Source: Solwaraspora sp. WMMD792 (lineage in GTDB: Bacteria; Actinomycetota; Actinomycetes; Mycobacteriales; Micromonosporaceae). From it: a DNA stretch of 64,000 nucleotides. The notes under the pieces are model-generated. The model did no database searches. It saw only the letters and a program-made list of their open reading frames with translations, and was not told the DNA's origin. The position numbers were made by a program, and so were the translations under genes. The stretch is from positions 6,448,001 to 6,512,000 of the forward strand of contig NZ_JARUBH010000009.1 in the NCBI RefSeq assembly GCF_029626105.1. Direction: 5' to 3'. Positions 1 through 9,152 of this stretch are shown in pieces. Position 1 is the first letter of the stretch; the number at the start of each line of letters is the position of its first letter.

Positions 1-1396
1 TAGCCGAGCCGCCCGCCGCGCCCGACCCGGCCGCGGTCAGGTCGACCACGTCGTACTCGCTGCCGGTCTCCCACCGTTGCCCGTGGCTGGCGGCAACCGC
101 CTCGACCAGCGCGCCGTCGGCGGTACCGGCGTGCAGCGCCCGGCTGCGGGCTGCGGTGGACCACAGCTCGACGGCGTGGGTCGGGGCACCGGCACCGGCC
201 GGCAGCACCCGGAGCAGCCCGCACCGCCACTTCTCCATCGCCGCGACCAGCGAGCGGACGGCCCGCGGACCGACGCCCAGCCGGGCCGGCACCCGGAGCA
301 GGTACGGCGCGGGGAAGGCGGTCACCGGAGCGCTGCTGACCATGCGTACCCGTGGTTCGCTGCGGTACTCGGCGGCCAGCAGCCGCAGGTCGGCCCGGCC
401 GCTGTCGGCTCGGCTGCCGTCGGTCCCGCTGCCGTCGGTCCCGCTGCCGTCGGTCCCGCTGCTGTCGGCTCCGCTGCTGTTGGTCCCGGCCACGGCCCAG
501 TCGCCGACCAGGGCCACGTGCAGGTCGCGCTCGTCGCTGCCGAGCAGCCGGTCGACGCAGGACCGGACCACCTGGTACGGCTGGTCGACCGGTACCACGG
601 CGGTCACCAGTGGCACCTGCCAGACCCGGCCGGGCCGGTTGCGACGCTCGCGGGGGAACGGCACCAGGTCGGTCAGCTCGGCGTCGGCCCGCTGCCCGGC
701 GGTGACCGGATCCGCCGGGGCGGCCGTCCACAGCGTCGCCGCCGGCTCCGGCACGAACACCGCCCCAGCCTGCGCCAGCCGGTAGGCGACCTCGACGTCA
801 GTGCCCTGGAACCGGTCGGAGCCGGCCTGGTAGCGGTCCCGCTGGAAGGCGTAACCGGTGCCGGCGGCGGCCAGGAAAACGAGATGGTCGGCGGTGCGGA
901 GCTGATGTGTGGTATCGAGCAGCCGGGCCAGCCCGGGGTCGACCGTACTGCCCGGGAAGAGTTGGCCGAGGGTGCCGGCGCTGGCATGGGCCACGATCAC
1001 GTCCGGGTCCGGGGCCCGGCCGGAGAAGATCATCGGTACGGCGACACTGACCGCCGCCGGACTGGCCTGCTGCCAGCGGGTGAGCGCCGAGACCAGGTCC
1101 GGTGCCGGGACCGCCCCGGCCGGAATCCGGACGATGATCTCGCCCTTCGCGGTGCCGACCTGGTCGGCGAAGTCGCTGTCGGCGGTGACGGTGACGATCT
1201 GCAACAGCCGGTCCGGGTACCGCTGCTGGCGCAGCGCGGCGACGGTACGGGCGGCGCCCGCCGGGTCGCCACCGTCACCGACGACCAGCACGCTCACCTG
1301 GGCGGTGGGCGCCGGGTGACCGGGCTCCACGGGGGCGATCAGGGTCCAGTCGTTGTGTGGTGACGGAGCGGCGGACACGGCACCAGGCAGGGACAC
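1..1396 (-). CDS. Glycosyltransferase family 2-like protein (3' end outside window)
   Basis: The minus-strand frame opens with GTG at 1396 and stays open to the window edge, giving about 465 residues with the C-terminus missing. The first part looks like a GT-A fold nucleotide-sugar transferase: a beta strand VSVLVVGDGG, then an RTVAALRQQRYPD helix, and later a GTDVEVAYRL segment like the acceptor-side motif of GT2 enzymes. A second similar strand (TAVVPVDQPYQVVRSC) suggests a tandem second GT-like domain. A linker of five G-T/A-D-S-type pentapeptides lies between 413 and 487. It is divergent from the GT2 gene at 1507, and the 110 bp between them must hold both promoters. Family assignment is by fold-level resemblance; donor and acceptor are unknown. 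Confidence 0.6.
   Translation of the reverse strand, partial: MSLPGAVSAAPSPHNDWTLIAPVEPGHPAPTAQVSVLVVGDGGDPAGAARTVAALRQQRYPDRLLQIVTVTADSDFADQVGTAKGEIIVRIPAGAVPAPDLVSALTRWQQASPAAVSVAVPMIFSGRAPDPDVIVAHASAGTLGQLFPGSTVDPGLARLLDTTHQLRTADHLVFLAAAGTGYAFQRDRYQAGSDRFQGTDVEVAYRLAQAGAVFVPEPAATLWTAAPADPVTAGQRADAELTDLVPFPRERRNRPGRVWQVPLVTAVVPVDQPYQVVRSCVDRLLGSDERDLHVALVGDWAVAGTNSSGADSSGTDGSGTDGSGTDGSRADSGRADLRLLAAEYRSEPRVRMVSSAPVTAFPAPYLLRVPARLGVGPRAVRSLVAAMEKWRCGLLRVLPAGAGAPTHAVELWSTAARSRALHAGTADGALVEAVAASHGQRWETGSEYDVVDLTAAGSGAAGGSA
413..487 (-). repeat. In-frame minisatellite, five 15-bp units
   Basis: Five tandem 15-bp units (consensus gctgccgtcggtccc on the plus strand; the last two diverged) encode Gly/Thr/Asp/Ser pentapeptides in the minus-strand glycosyltransferase-like gene. 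The repeat preserves frame and probably forms a flexible inter-domain linker that can change in length. Confidence 0.75.
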
Positions 1397-1506
1397 GCGT
1401 GCAGCGTACCGGAAGCCTGGCCGGTAGCCTCTGCCGTGATGTGGGTCGGCGTCGCGAGCGTCGGCCCGACGTGGTGCTCCGAGCCGGAACGACAAGGTGG
1501 CGCAGG

Positions 1507-3429
1507 GTGGCGGAGAATGCGGTGGGTGGCGTCGTGCGCGGCGGGAGCCCCGATCACCGGCGCTGGTGGTGGCGGGTCCGATTGACTGATCGACCGGACG
1601 GCCGCCCGGTGTCCGGGCCGACCACCGGGGCGGCCCGCCGGGCGCTGGTGGACGCCGACTCGGTGGCGGCGCTGCGCCGCCTGCTGGCTGAGCCGGCCGC
1701 GGCCACGCCGACCCGCCAGCTGGTGGTCCGGGTACGCCGTTGGCGTCCGCCGACCGCCGGCTGGTCCGGCCGGCTGGGCCCGGTACCGGGCCTGCGGCGG
1801 CACCGGGTGCGGCTGCCGCGCGGTGGCGGCAACGCACGGCTGAGCGTCGATCTGGCCGAGCCGGTCCCGCTGCACGATCTGCTCACCGCCGCGCTGGCGG
1901 TGCTGGCGCCGGTCCGGCCGTTGCCCCGACCGGCCAGCGCCGACGTCGCGGCGGTCGGGGTGGCGCCCGGCTGGCTGCCGGTCGACGCCAACCACTCGGT
2001 GACCGGGGCGCTGACGACGAACCCCGAGATCCGCGGGTACGACGTGGTGCTCGCCCCGGACGCGGCGACGCTGGCCGCGCCGTCGGACCTGGTCGGGGTA
2101 GCGGTGACCGCCGGTGGCACCGGTGCCCGGGTGGCCAACCGGCAGCCGCTGGTGCTGATCGATTCGGCGGTGGCGAACCCGGTCGGCCGGGGCCGCCGCT
2201 ACGGGCCGACGGAGCCGACCGGGGTGCTGGAGTTCCTGCCCGGCGACCCGGTGCCGGGCTGGCAGGTGCGGCCGGCTGAGTCCGTCCCCGCCCCGGCGAA
2301 TCCGGCACCGGTCGGGGCGGATTCCCCGGCAGCCGGTGCGGTGCCGGCGGCGCGCGGCGGGTTGGCCGGCGTGCCGCTGTCCGGCGACCAGCTGGCGGCC
2401 ATCCGCCGGTTCACCCATCTGATCTGCCCCGACGTGCCGGCGGTCGCGCCGGCGGCGGAGGCGACGCTGCTCGCCCAGCTGGCGGCGACCGGTGCCGTGC
2501 TGCGGGTGCCGCAGCTGCCGCCGGCAGTGGCGGACCGGCTGGCCGAGCCGCTGCTGGCGGTGCTGCACAGCGACCTGCCCGGGGTCGGCGCGGATCCGTT
2601 GGAGTGGGAGATCCGCAGCGTACGGCAGCGGTCGGCGGCGTTGCGTGGGCACGCCGCCGCGTTCGCCGCCGGTGACGTCACCGCCGACACGTTTCCGGCG
2701 TTGGCGGCGCCGCCGTCGGTGAGTGCGGTGCTGGTCACCCGGCGGCCCGAGTACCTGCCGGACGTGGTGCGGCAGCTGGCCGGACAGACCTACCCGGAGT
2801 TGGAGATCGTGCTCTGCCTGCACGGTATCGAGTTGACGGCGGACCTGCGGGCGCGGCTCGGTGAGTGTGGCCGGCCGATCCAGATCTTCAGCGCGCCCGC
2901 CGGGTTCAGCTTCGGCGAGGTGATGGGCGCGGCGACCGCGCGGGCGCGGGGCAGCCTGGTCACCAAGGTCGACGACGACGACGTGTACGGCCCGGAGCAC
3001 ATCTGGGACCTGGTGCTGGCCCGGGAGTACTCGGGCGCGATGCTGGTCGGCAAGGCGGCCGAGTTCGTGGTGCTGCAGATGCTCGGGGTCACGGTCCGCC
3101 GGGCCGCGGTGCCGCCGGAGGCGTACGGCGCCCCGGTGGCCGGCGGCACGATGTTGATGGCGCGCGGTGACCTGGAGGCGGTCGGTGGTTGGCGGCCGGT
3201 GCCCCGGTCGGTGGACCGTGGCCTGATGGACCGGGTGCTGCGTGCCGGCGGGCTGATCTACCGCACCCATCCGCTCGGCTACCTGTACGAACGGCGGGCG
3301 GCCGGGCACACCTGGGACGCCGGTCTCGACTACTTCCTGCGGCGGGGTGGCCAGCAGTGGGACGGGGTACCCCGGCACCCGGAGTTCGGTACGTCGCCGG
3401 TCGGACTACCCGAAGTAACCGCTCGGTAA
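1507..3429 (+). CDS. Glycosyltransferase family 2 protein
   Basis: About 640 residues. The C-terminal third is a GT2 catalytic domain: SVSAVLVTRRPEYL near residue 403, QTYPELEIVLC, then KVDDDDVYGPEHIW near 488, which supplies the DXD metal/nucleotide-sugar site, and a late GGTMLMARGDLEAVGGW segment typical of the acceptor side. The first 350 residues are an uncharacterised alpha/beta region with a proline/alanine-rich stretch. The start is GTG 1507 because an AAGGTGG ribosome site precedes it by about seven bases; the frame is open further upstream but without such a site. It is divergent from another GT-like gene, suggesting a glycan or cell-surface polymer locus that continues to the left. 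Substrate unknown. Confidence 0.75.
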   Translation: MAENAVGGVVRGGSPDHRRWWWRVRLTDRPDGRPVSGPTTGAARRALVDADSVAALRRLLAEPAAATPTRQLVVRVRRWRPPTAGWSGRLGPVPGLRRHRVRLPRGGGNARLSVDLAEPVPLHDLLTAALAVLAPVRPLPRPASADVAAVGVAPGWLPVDANHSVTGALTTNPEIRGYDVVLAPDAATLAAPSDLVGVAVTAGGTGARVANRQPLVLIDSAVANPVGRGRRYGPTEPTGVLEFLPGDPVPGWQVRPAESVPAPANPAPVGADSPAAGAVPAARGGLAGVPLSGDQLAAIRRFTHLICPDVPAVAPAAEATLLAQLAATGAVLRVPQLPPAVADRLAEPLLAVLHSDLPGVGADPLEWEIRSVRQRSAALRGHAAAFAAGDVTADTFPALAAPPSVSAVLVTRRPEYLPDVVRQLAGQTYPELEIVLCLHGIELTADLRARLGECGRPIQIFSAPAGFSFGEVMGAATARARGSLVTKVDDDDVYGPEHIWDLVLAREYSGAMLVGKAAEFVVLQMLGVTVRRAAVPPEAYGAPVAGGTMLMARGDLEAVGGWRPVPRSVDRGLMDRVLRAGGLIYRTHPLGYLYERRAAGHTWDAGLDYFLRRGGQQWDGVPRHPEFGTSPVGLPEVTAR

Positions 3430-3555
3430 TCCATCCGACCTCCTGGTAATCGAGTTGTCACAATATGAACATGGCACGTTTACCCGATGTGCCAGGGCGA
3501 TGGCGCTCGTCACAGTCATTCGGGGGCCGGCAACCGATGGCTGGGGGAGGTGACG

Positions 3556-4869
3556 GTGACCACCGTCGCGCTCAAGGATGTATCCAAGGTCTTTGCCGAC
3601 GGGACCGTCGCCGTCGACAAGGTCAACCTCGACGTCAACGACGGTGAGTTCATGGTGCTCCTCGGCCCGTCCGGCTGCGGCAAGTCGACCGTGCTGCGGA
3701 TGATCGCCGGGCTGGAGGATCCGAGCAGCGGTGCGGTGCTGCTGGACGGCGAGCTGGCCAACGACATTCCGCCCCGGGACCGCCGGGTCGCGATGGTCTT
3801 CCAGGACTTCGCCCTCTACCCGCACATGTCGGTGGGGGACAACATCGCCTTCCCGCTGCGCCTGTCCGGAGTGGAGACGGCGTCCCGGCAGGAGCGGGTG
3901 GCGGACGTCGCCAGCGCGTTGGGCATCGGCGACGTACTCGCCCGCAAGCCCAGTCAGCTATCCGGTGGCCAGCGGCAACGGGTGGCGATGGGGCGGGCCA
4001 TCGTCCGCCGTCCCGGCCTGTTCCTGATGGACGAGCCGCTATCCAACCTGGACAGCGGGCTGCGGGCCGAGCTGCGGGCGGAGATCTCCGGGCTGGTCCG
4101 CGAGCTCGGCGTCAGCACCGTCTACGTCACCCACGACCAGGCCGAGGCGCTCACCATGGCCGACCGGGTGGCGATCATGCGCAAGGGCGTGCTGCAGGAC
4201 GTCGGCACCCCGACCGAGGTGTACGGCCGGCCGGCCACCCTCTACGTCGCCGCGTTCCTCGGCAGCCCTCGGATGAACCTGCTGGAGGCATCGGTCTACG
4301 TCCATCTCGACCGCTACGTCGCGCTCAACCTGGGCGAACAGACCCTCTACCTGCCCTGGACCGATCTGCGCGCCCGGGCCGTGTCGCACTACCACGGGGA
4401 ACGCATCGTGGTCGGCCTGCGGGCCGAGGCCCTGACCCCGGTCGCCCCCGGCAGCCCGGGTGACGTGCTGCAGGGCCGGATCCGGTTCCTCGAACACCAC
4501 GGCCACGAGTCGCTGGCCTACCTCGACATCGGGGCCACCGCGATCGTGGTCGACGACCTCGCCGGCACGGCGGTGGAGCCGGCCGGTGCCGGCGGCCGCC
4601 TGCGCCGGTTCGGCGGCGTTATGCAGCGCCTCACCGGTCGGTCCGTCGGCCGGGCGGCCGTCGGCGAGCAGTCGGCCGAGTCCGGCCCGGACCGGGAGAG
4701 CGTGCTCAGCGACCCGGGGCGGCACCACCGCCGGCCGGCCGAGCTGGCCGTGCGACTGGCTCCGTACCCGGCGGTCACCCCCGGCCATCCACTGGCCGTC
4801 TCGGTCCGGATGGACGCCCTGCACTTCTTCGACGAACGGGGCGACCGGATCGACGTCGGCTGGCGATGA
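3556..4869 (+). CDS. Sugar ABC transporter ATP-binding protein (UgpC/MsmX-type)
   Basis: Predicted cytoplasmic ATPase subunit that energises uptake of oligosaccharides or glycerol phosphate. It has Walker A GPSGCGKST at about 37-45, Q-loop VFQDFALYP, signature LSGGQRQRV near 136, Walker B LFLMDEP near 157 and a switch His in YVTHDQAEA, followed by a TOBE/OB-type regulatory tail. Length is about 437 residues, longer than the usual 360-400; the excess is a low-similarity insertion rich in Arg/Ser/Gly around residues 345-395 within the tail. GTG 3556 was chosen because GGGGGAGG at 3543-3550 is correctly spaced; GTG 3550 overlaps that site. No permease or binding protein is adjacent, so it may be shared by several importers, as MsmK-type ATPases are. 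Confidence 0.88.
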   Translation: MTTVALKDVSKVFADGTVAVDKVNLDVNDGEFMVLLGPSGCGKSTVLRMIAGLEDPSSGAVLLDGELANDIPPRDRRVAMVFQDFALYPHMSVGDNIAFPLRLSGVETASRQERVADVASALGIGDVLARKPSQLSGGQRQRVAMGRAIVRRPGLFLMDEPLSNLDSGLRAELRAEISGLVRELGVSTVYVTHDQAEALTMADRVAIMRKGVLQDVGTPTEVYGRPATLYVAAFLGSPRMNLLEASVYVHLDRYVALNLGEQTLYLPWTDLRARAVSHYHGERIVVGLRAEALTPVAPGSPGDVLQGRIRFLEHHGHESLAYLDIGATAIVVDDLAGTAVEPAGAGGRLRRFGGVMQRLTGRSVGRAAVGEQSAESGPDRESVLSDPGRHHRRPAELAVRLAPYPAVTPGHPLAVSVRMDALHFFDERGDRIDVGWR

Positions 4870-4935
4870 GTGACTGACCGGTCACCATGGGCTGGCGCGC
4901 CGGTGGAAACCGAGCCGGCCGACCGGAGATCAGGT

Positions 4936-4941
4936 TAGATT
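4936..4941 (+). promoter_or_regulatory. -10 element for leaderless pgmB-like transcript
   Basis: TAGATT lies six bases before the GTG start at 4948. This spacing puts the transcription start at or next to the initiation codon. No clear -35 or Shine-Dalgarno sequence is seen. Confidence 0.45.
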
Positions 4942-4947
4942 GGCTGC

Positions 4948-5697
4948 GTGCTCGGTCTACCCGCTCATGTGACCGCCTGCCTGTTCGACCTCGATGGGGT
5001 GTTGACTCAGACCGCGAAAGTGCACAACGCGGCGTGGGAGGAAACCTTCAACAACTTCCTCCGCGCCCGCGCCGACGAGACCGGCCAGCCGTTTCAGCCA
5101 TTCGATCCGGGCGCCGACTACAGCCGGTACGTCGACGGCCGACCACGAGCCGACGGGGTGCGTTCCTTCCTCGCCTCGCGAGGCGTTGAGCTTCCCGAGG
5201 GGTCGGCGGACGACCCCCCGGAGGCCGACACCGTGTACGGCATCGGCACCCGGAAGAACGAGGTGCTGCTGCGACGCATCGCCGAAGACGGGGTGCAGGT
5301 CTACGACGGTTCATTGGCCTACCTTCATGCTGCCCGCTGGGTCGGGCTGCACCGGGCCGTCGTCTCGGCCAGCGCCAACTGCCGGGACGTGCTGATCGCG
5401 GCGGGGATTGAGGAGTTGGTCGAGGTGCGGGTAGACGGGGTGATCGCGCGCGAAAAGGGCCTGCGGGGCAAGCCGGAACCAGACACGTTTCTGGCCGCTG
5501 CCGCGCAGCTCGGCGTCGAGCCGGGCAACGCCGCGGTGTTCGAGGACGCGCTGGCCGGCGTGACGGCGGCGCGTGCGGGGGAGTTCGGCTGTGTCATCGG
5601 TGTCGACCGGGTCGGCATCGGTGACGAACTGCTCGCCAACGGTGCCGACATCGTGGTGAGCGATCTGGGGGAGTTGCTGGTCGGAGCCGAACGGTGA
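4948..5697 (+). CDS. pgmB: Beta-phosphoglucomutase family HAD hydrolase
   Basis: A 249-residue HAD-superfamily protein. The nucleophile motif FDLDGVL (Asp14, Asp16) is followed by a cap domain, a VVSASANCRDVL motif II, the lysine region KGLRGKPEPDTFL, and FEDALAGVTAA as motif IV. These match beta-phosphoglucomutase, which converts beta-glucose 1-phosphate to glucose 6-phosphate. Its stop overlaps the start of the GH65 gene by four bases (GTGA), so the two are translationally coupled. The pairing makes sense, because inverting GH65 phosphorylases release beta-glucose 1-phosphate. The R-residue and conserved Asp pair of the family are present, but the substrate is inferred from context. Confidence 0.85.
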   Translation: MLGLPAHVTACLFDLDGVLTQTAKVHNAAWEETFNNFLRARADETGQPFQPFDPGADYSRYVDGRPRADGVRSFLASRGVELPEGSADDPPEADTVYGIGTRKNEVLLRRIAEDGVQVYDGSLAYLHAARWVGLHRAVVSASANCRDVLIAAGIEELVEVRVDGVIAREKGLRGKPEPDTFLAAAAQLGVEPGNAAVFEDALAGVTAARAGEFGCVIGVDRVGIGDELLANGADIVVSDLGELLVGAER

Positions 5698-8063
5698 TCC
5701 GCGAGCGGGCCTACCCCGTGGAGCCGTGGCACGTGCGGGAGACCCGGCTCGACTTCGACATCCTGGCCCAGTCGGAGTCGGTCTTCGCCCTCGCGAACGG
5801 GCACGTCGGATTCCGCGGCAACCTGGACGAGGGCGAACCGCACGGACTGCCCGGCACCTACCTGAACTCGTTCTACGAGTTGCGGCCGCTGCCGTACGCC
5901 GAAGCCGGCTACGGCTTCCCCGAGTCCGGCCAGACGCTGGTCAACGTCACCAACGGCAAACCGATCCGGCTGCTGATCGACGACGAACCGTTCGACGTGC
6001 GCTACGGCGACCTGCTCTCCCACGAGCGGGTGCTCGACCTGCGGGCCGGTCTGCTGGACCGTCGGCTGGAGTGGCGCTCGCCGGCCGGGCGTACCGCCCG
6101 GGTCCGTAGCACCCGGCTGGTGTCGTTCACCCAACGGGCGGTCGCGGCGATCTGCTTCGAGGTGGAGGCGGTCGACGAGCCGTTGCGCATCATCGTGCAG
6201 TCCGAGCTGGTCGCCAACGAGGAGCTGCCGGCACAGAGCAAGGACCCGCGCGTCGCGGCGGTGCTGGAGACGCCGCTGCAGGCCGAGGAGCGGCTGGTAC
6301 AGCCCGACGGCGGGCTGCTCATTCACCGGACCAAGGCCAGCGGGCTGCGGATGGCGGCGGCGATGGGGCACGAGATCGACGGCCCCGGCGAGGTGTCGGT
6401 CAGCACCGAGGGTTTCGACGACTGGGTCCGGACCACCGTCTCCTGCCTGCTGGAGCCGGGGCAGCGGCTGCGGATGGTGAAGCTGCTGACGTACGGCTGG
6501 TCCAGTCAGCGCTCGTTGCCGGCGCTGCGCGACCAGGTCGGCGCGGCGTTGGCCGGCGCCCGGATCTCCGGCTGGGAAGGGCTCTGCGCCGAGCAGCGCA
6601 AGTACCTCGACGACTTCTGGGGCCACTCGGACGTGCGGGTGGACGGCGACCCGGAGATCCAGCAGGCGGTCCGGTTCGGGCTGTTCCACGTCCTGCAGGC
6701 CGGTGCCCGAGCCGAGCAGCGGCCGATCGCGGCGAAAGGGCTGACCGGACCGGGGTACGACGGGCACGCCTTCTGGGACACCGAGATGTTCGTGCTGCCG
6801 GTGCTGACCTACACCCAGCCGGGGGCGGTCGCCTCGGTGCTGCGCTGGCGGCACTCGACCCTGGACCAGGCGCGGGAGCGGGCCCGGATGCTCGGGCTCA
6901 ACGGGGCGGCGTTCCCGTGGCGGACCATCCGTGGCCAGGAGTGCTCGGCGTACTGGCCGGCCGGCACGGCCGCGTTCCACGTGGCGGCGGACATCGCCGA
7001 CGCGGTCCGGCGGTACGTGCACGCCACCGGGGACGTCGAGTTCGAGCGGGAGATCGGCCTCGAACTGCTGGTGGAGACCGCCCGGTTGTGGCGTTCGCTG
7101 GGCCACCACGACCGGCACGGCCGGTTCCACATCGACGGGGTGACCGGGCCGGACGAGTACACCGCCGTGGTCGACGACAACATCTACACCAACCTGATGG
7201 CGCAGCGGAACCTGCTGACCGCCGCCGACTGCGCGCTGCGCTACGCCGACCGGGCCTGGGTGCTCGGCGTCGACGACGAGGAGACCGCGGCCTGGCGGGA
7301 CGCGGCGCTGTCGATGCACGTCCCGTACGACGACGAGCTGGGTGTGCACCCGCAGTCGGCCGGGTTCACCCGGCACCAGGAGTGGGACTTCGCCGGCACC
7401 CCGCAGGACCACTATCCGCTGCTGCTGCACTACCCGTACTTCGATCTGTACCGCAAGCAGGTGGTCAAGCAGGCCGACCTGGCGCTGGCGATGCACTGGC
7501 GGGGCGACGCGTTCACCGAGGAGGAGAAGGCCCGCAACTTCGCCTACTACGAGCGGCGTACGGTGCGGGACTCGTCGTTGTCGGCGTGCACCCAGTCGGT
7601 GATCGCCGCGGAGACCGGCCATCTGGAGCTCGCCCACGACTACATGGGTGAGGCCGCGTTGATGGACCTGCACGACATCAACCGCAACACCCGCGACGGC
7701 ATCCACGTGGCCGCCCTGGCCGGGGCGTGGCTCGCGCTGGTCGCTGGCTTCGGGGGGATGCGTGACCACGGCGGGGAGCTGGCCTTCGCTCCCCGGCTGC
7801 CACAGCGGATCAACCGGCTGGAGTTCGCCATGATGTGGCGGGGCCTGCGGCTGCGGGTGGCGGTCCAGCACGACGAGGTGACCTACTCGCTGCGCGACGT
7901 CGACCCCAACGCCACCGTTGACCTGACCCACCACGGCGAATCGATCACGGTGGCTGCGGACAAGCCGGTCACCCGGGCGATCCCGCCGGCCGGCCCGGTC
8001 GGTCCGCCGCCGCAGCAGCCGACCGGCCGGTCACCGGTACGCCGGTCGGCGCGTACCGACTGA
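5694..8063 (+). CDS. Glycoside hydrolase family 65 disaccharide phosphorylase
   Basis: A 789-residue GH65 enzyme of full family length. The N-terminal beta-sandwich begins with the family's characteristic ANGHVGFRGN and GTYLNSFYE segments. The (alpha/alpha)6 barrel carries GHAFWDTEMFVLPVL and TGPDEYTAVVDDNIYTN, where Glu488 is the general acid. The phosphate-binding region near ARDSS-like RTVRDSSLS is also present. Such enzymes phosphorolyse trehalose, maltose, kojibiose or nigerose to glucose plus beta-glucose 1-phosphate; the sequence alone does not settle which. The last 30 residues are a Pro/Arg-rich tail outside the fold. It is coupled to the upstream phosphoglucomutase, so the pair forms a cytoplasmic disaccharide salvage route. 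Confidence 0.9.
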   Translation: MIRERAYPVEPWHVRETRLDFDILAQSESVFALANGHVGFRGNLDEGEPHGLPGTYLNSFYELRPLPYAEAGYGFPESGQTLVNVTNGKPIRLLIDDEPFDVRYGDLLSHERVLDLRAGLLDRRLEWRSPAGRTARVRSTRLVSFTQRAVAAICFEVEAVDEPLRIIVQSELVANEELPAQSKDPRVAAVLETPLQAEERLVQPDGGLLIHRTKASGLRMAAAMGHEIDGPGEVSVSTEGFDDWVRTTVSCLLEPGQRLRMVKLLTYGWSSQRSLPALRDQVGAALAGARISGWEGLCAEQRKYLDDFWGHSDVRVDGDPEIQQAVRFGLFHVLQAGARAEQRPIAAKGLTGPGYDGHAFWDTEMFVLPVLTYTQPGAVASVLRWRHSTLDQARERARMLGLNGAAFPWRTIRGQECSAYWPAGTAAFHVAADIADAVRRYVHATGDVEFEREIGLELLVETARLWRSLGHHDRHGRFHIDGVTGPDEYTAVVDDNIYTNLMAQRNLLTAADCALRYADRAWVLGVDDEETAAWRDAALSMHVPYDDELGVHPQSAGFTRHQEWDFAGTPQDHYPLLLHYPYFDLYRKQVVKQADLALAMHWRGDAFTEEEKARNFAYYERRTVRDSSLSACTQSVIAAETGHLELAHDYMGEAALMDLHDINRNTRDGIHVAALAGAWLALVAGFGGMRDHGGELAFAPRLPQRINRLEFAMMWRGLRLRVAVQHDEVTYSLRDVDPNATVDLTHHGESITVAADKPVTRAIPPAGPVGPPPQQPTGRSPVRRSARTD

Positions 8064-8073
8064 CGACCTACGT

Positions 8074-8109
8074 CTCGTGCGGTGCCGGGCCGGCCCGGCA
8101 CCGCACGAG
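8074..8109. terminator. Bidirectional terminator hairpin (perfect 18-bp stem)
   Basis: A 36-nt perfect palindrome lies between the convergent GH65 gene and the minus-strand secreted protein gene; each arm begins CTCGTGCGGTGCC. It is an intrinsic-type terminator without a T tract, usual in high-GC actinomycetes, and can serve both strands. Confidence 0.75.
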
Positions 8110-8120
8110 GTGAGGTCAGG

Positions 8121-9137
8121 TCACAGCAGGGACAGATGTACGTGGTTGGTGTGGTCGCTGTTCGGGTCGCCGCCGGCGCCGCTGTACGAACTCCAGCCGG
8201 TGGTCGGTGACCAGAACTGCCGGTACCAGATGACGTACAGGATGCCGAGCTTGTCGGCGTTGCGGACGAAGAAGGCGGTCAGGTTGTTGCCGTACAGCCG
8301 GTCGTCGCCGAAGGCGTCGCCGCCGAACCCCTGCTGCTGAGCGGAGAAGTCGCAGGCCCGCCCCTTGGGGTGCTCGAACGGTCCGCCGGGGCGGAAGCAG
8401 GAGACGAAGCGGGTGAAGCCGGCCTTCTTCGCCTCGTTCAGCGCGTGCATGGTGCGCGGCGTGATGCAGCCGCTCGTGGTGGGGTCGTCCAGACTGCACG
8501 ACTGGGACGGCCAGGAACCGTCCGAGTTGCGCGGCGCCTGGGCGGCGACCGGCGAGGTGGCCGAGACGAACCCGTTGGTGGCGACCGCGCCGACCAGTTG
8601 CAGGGCCTTTTCGGCCTCTTTCTTCTGGCGGGCCATCGCTTCGAGTTGCTGTTCCTCGCGGGCCACTTCGGCGTCGATCGCGGCGACCGCCCGGGCGGCC
8701 TGTTCGCGGGCCTCGTTGAGCTCCCGGATCCGCTTGTTGTCGTGCATGGCGATCATGTCCAGGCCTTCGGCGCGTTCCAGCAACGCGTCCGGGTCTGCGC
8801 TGTTGAGCAGGACCATCACCGGGGTGATCCGACCGAGACGGTACGAGTTGGAGGCGACCTGGCCGATCTGTGGGGTCAGCGCCGCTATCCGTTCCTCGAC
8901 CTTTTCCAACTCGAGGTTGAGTTTCAACTGGCGTTTGCGGGACTCGTCGACCGCCGCCTTGGCTTCGACGTAGCCCCGGCCGGTCGATTCGAGCACTTCG
9001 CTGAGCAGTGGCGGGGCGCCTTCGTCGTCCGGATCCTGAGCGGCGGCCGGCGACGCTACGACGAAGCCGGCGAGCAGGGCGGCGACGGCGGCGAGGGCCG
9101 CGGCCGTCGGAATCCGCCGGCGGAGGGGTGCGGTCAT
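8121..9137 (-). CDS. Secreted coiled-coil protein with ARB-07466-like C-terminal domain
   Basis: 338 residues. An arginine-containing signal peptide ends near ASPAAAQ (about residue 33). Residues about 45-175 form a long coiled coil (repeated ESRKRQLKLNLELEKVEERIAAL-type heptads; text shortened here to the pattern). The C-terminal domain contains CITPRTMHALNEAKKAG, FVSCFRPGG, HPKGRACDF and DHTNHVHLSLL. The HPxGRACD and NHVH motifs resemble zinc-binding positions of M15/VanY-like domains, so a peptidoglycan-related role is plausible but unproven. The coiled coil resembles those of RipA/CwlO-type hydrolase partners. A c-di-AMP riboswitch precedes it. A close paralogue is at 55175. Confidence 0.8.
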   Translation of the reverse strand: MTAPLRRRIPTAAALAAVAALLAGFVVASPAAAQDPDDEGAPPLLSEVLESTGRGYVEAKAAVDESRKRQLKLNLELEKVEERIAALTPQIGQVASNSYRLGRITPVMVLLNSADPDALLERAEGLDMIAMHDNKRIRELNEAREQAARAVAAIDAEVAREEQQLEAMARQKKEAEKALQLVGAVATNGFVSATSPVAAQAPRNSDGSWPSQSCSLDDPTTSGCITPRTMHALNEAKKAGFTRFVSCFRPGGPFEHPKGRACDFSAQQQGFGGDAFGDDRLYGNNLTAFFVRNADKLGILYVIWYRQFWSPTTGWSSYSGAGGDPNSDHTNHVHLSLL

Positions 9138-9152
9138 CCTGTTCCTTTCCTT

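Noticed and set aside
1339-3378. 679-codon minus-strand open frame opposite the GT2 gene
   Set aside because: It is Arg/Gln/His/Pro-rich without any recognisable domain and lies exactly opposite a conserved glycosyltransferase; long antisense frames are expected at this GC content.
5325-7934. 869-codon minus-strand open frame opposite the GH65 gene
   Set aside because: Composition is that of an antisense shadow (His/Gln/Val/Arg repeats), with no motif; the plus strand encodes a complete GH65 enzyme.
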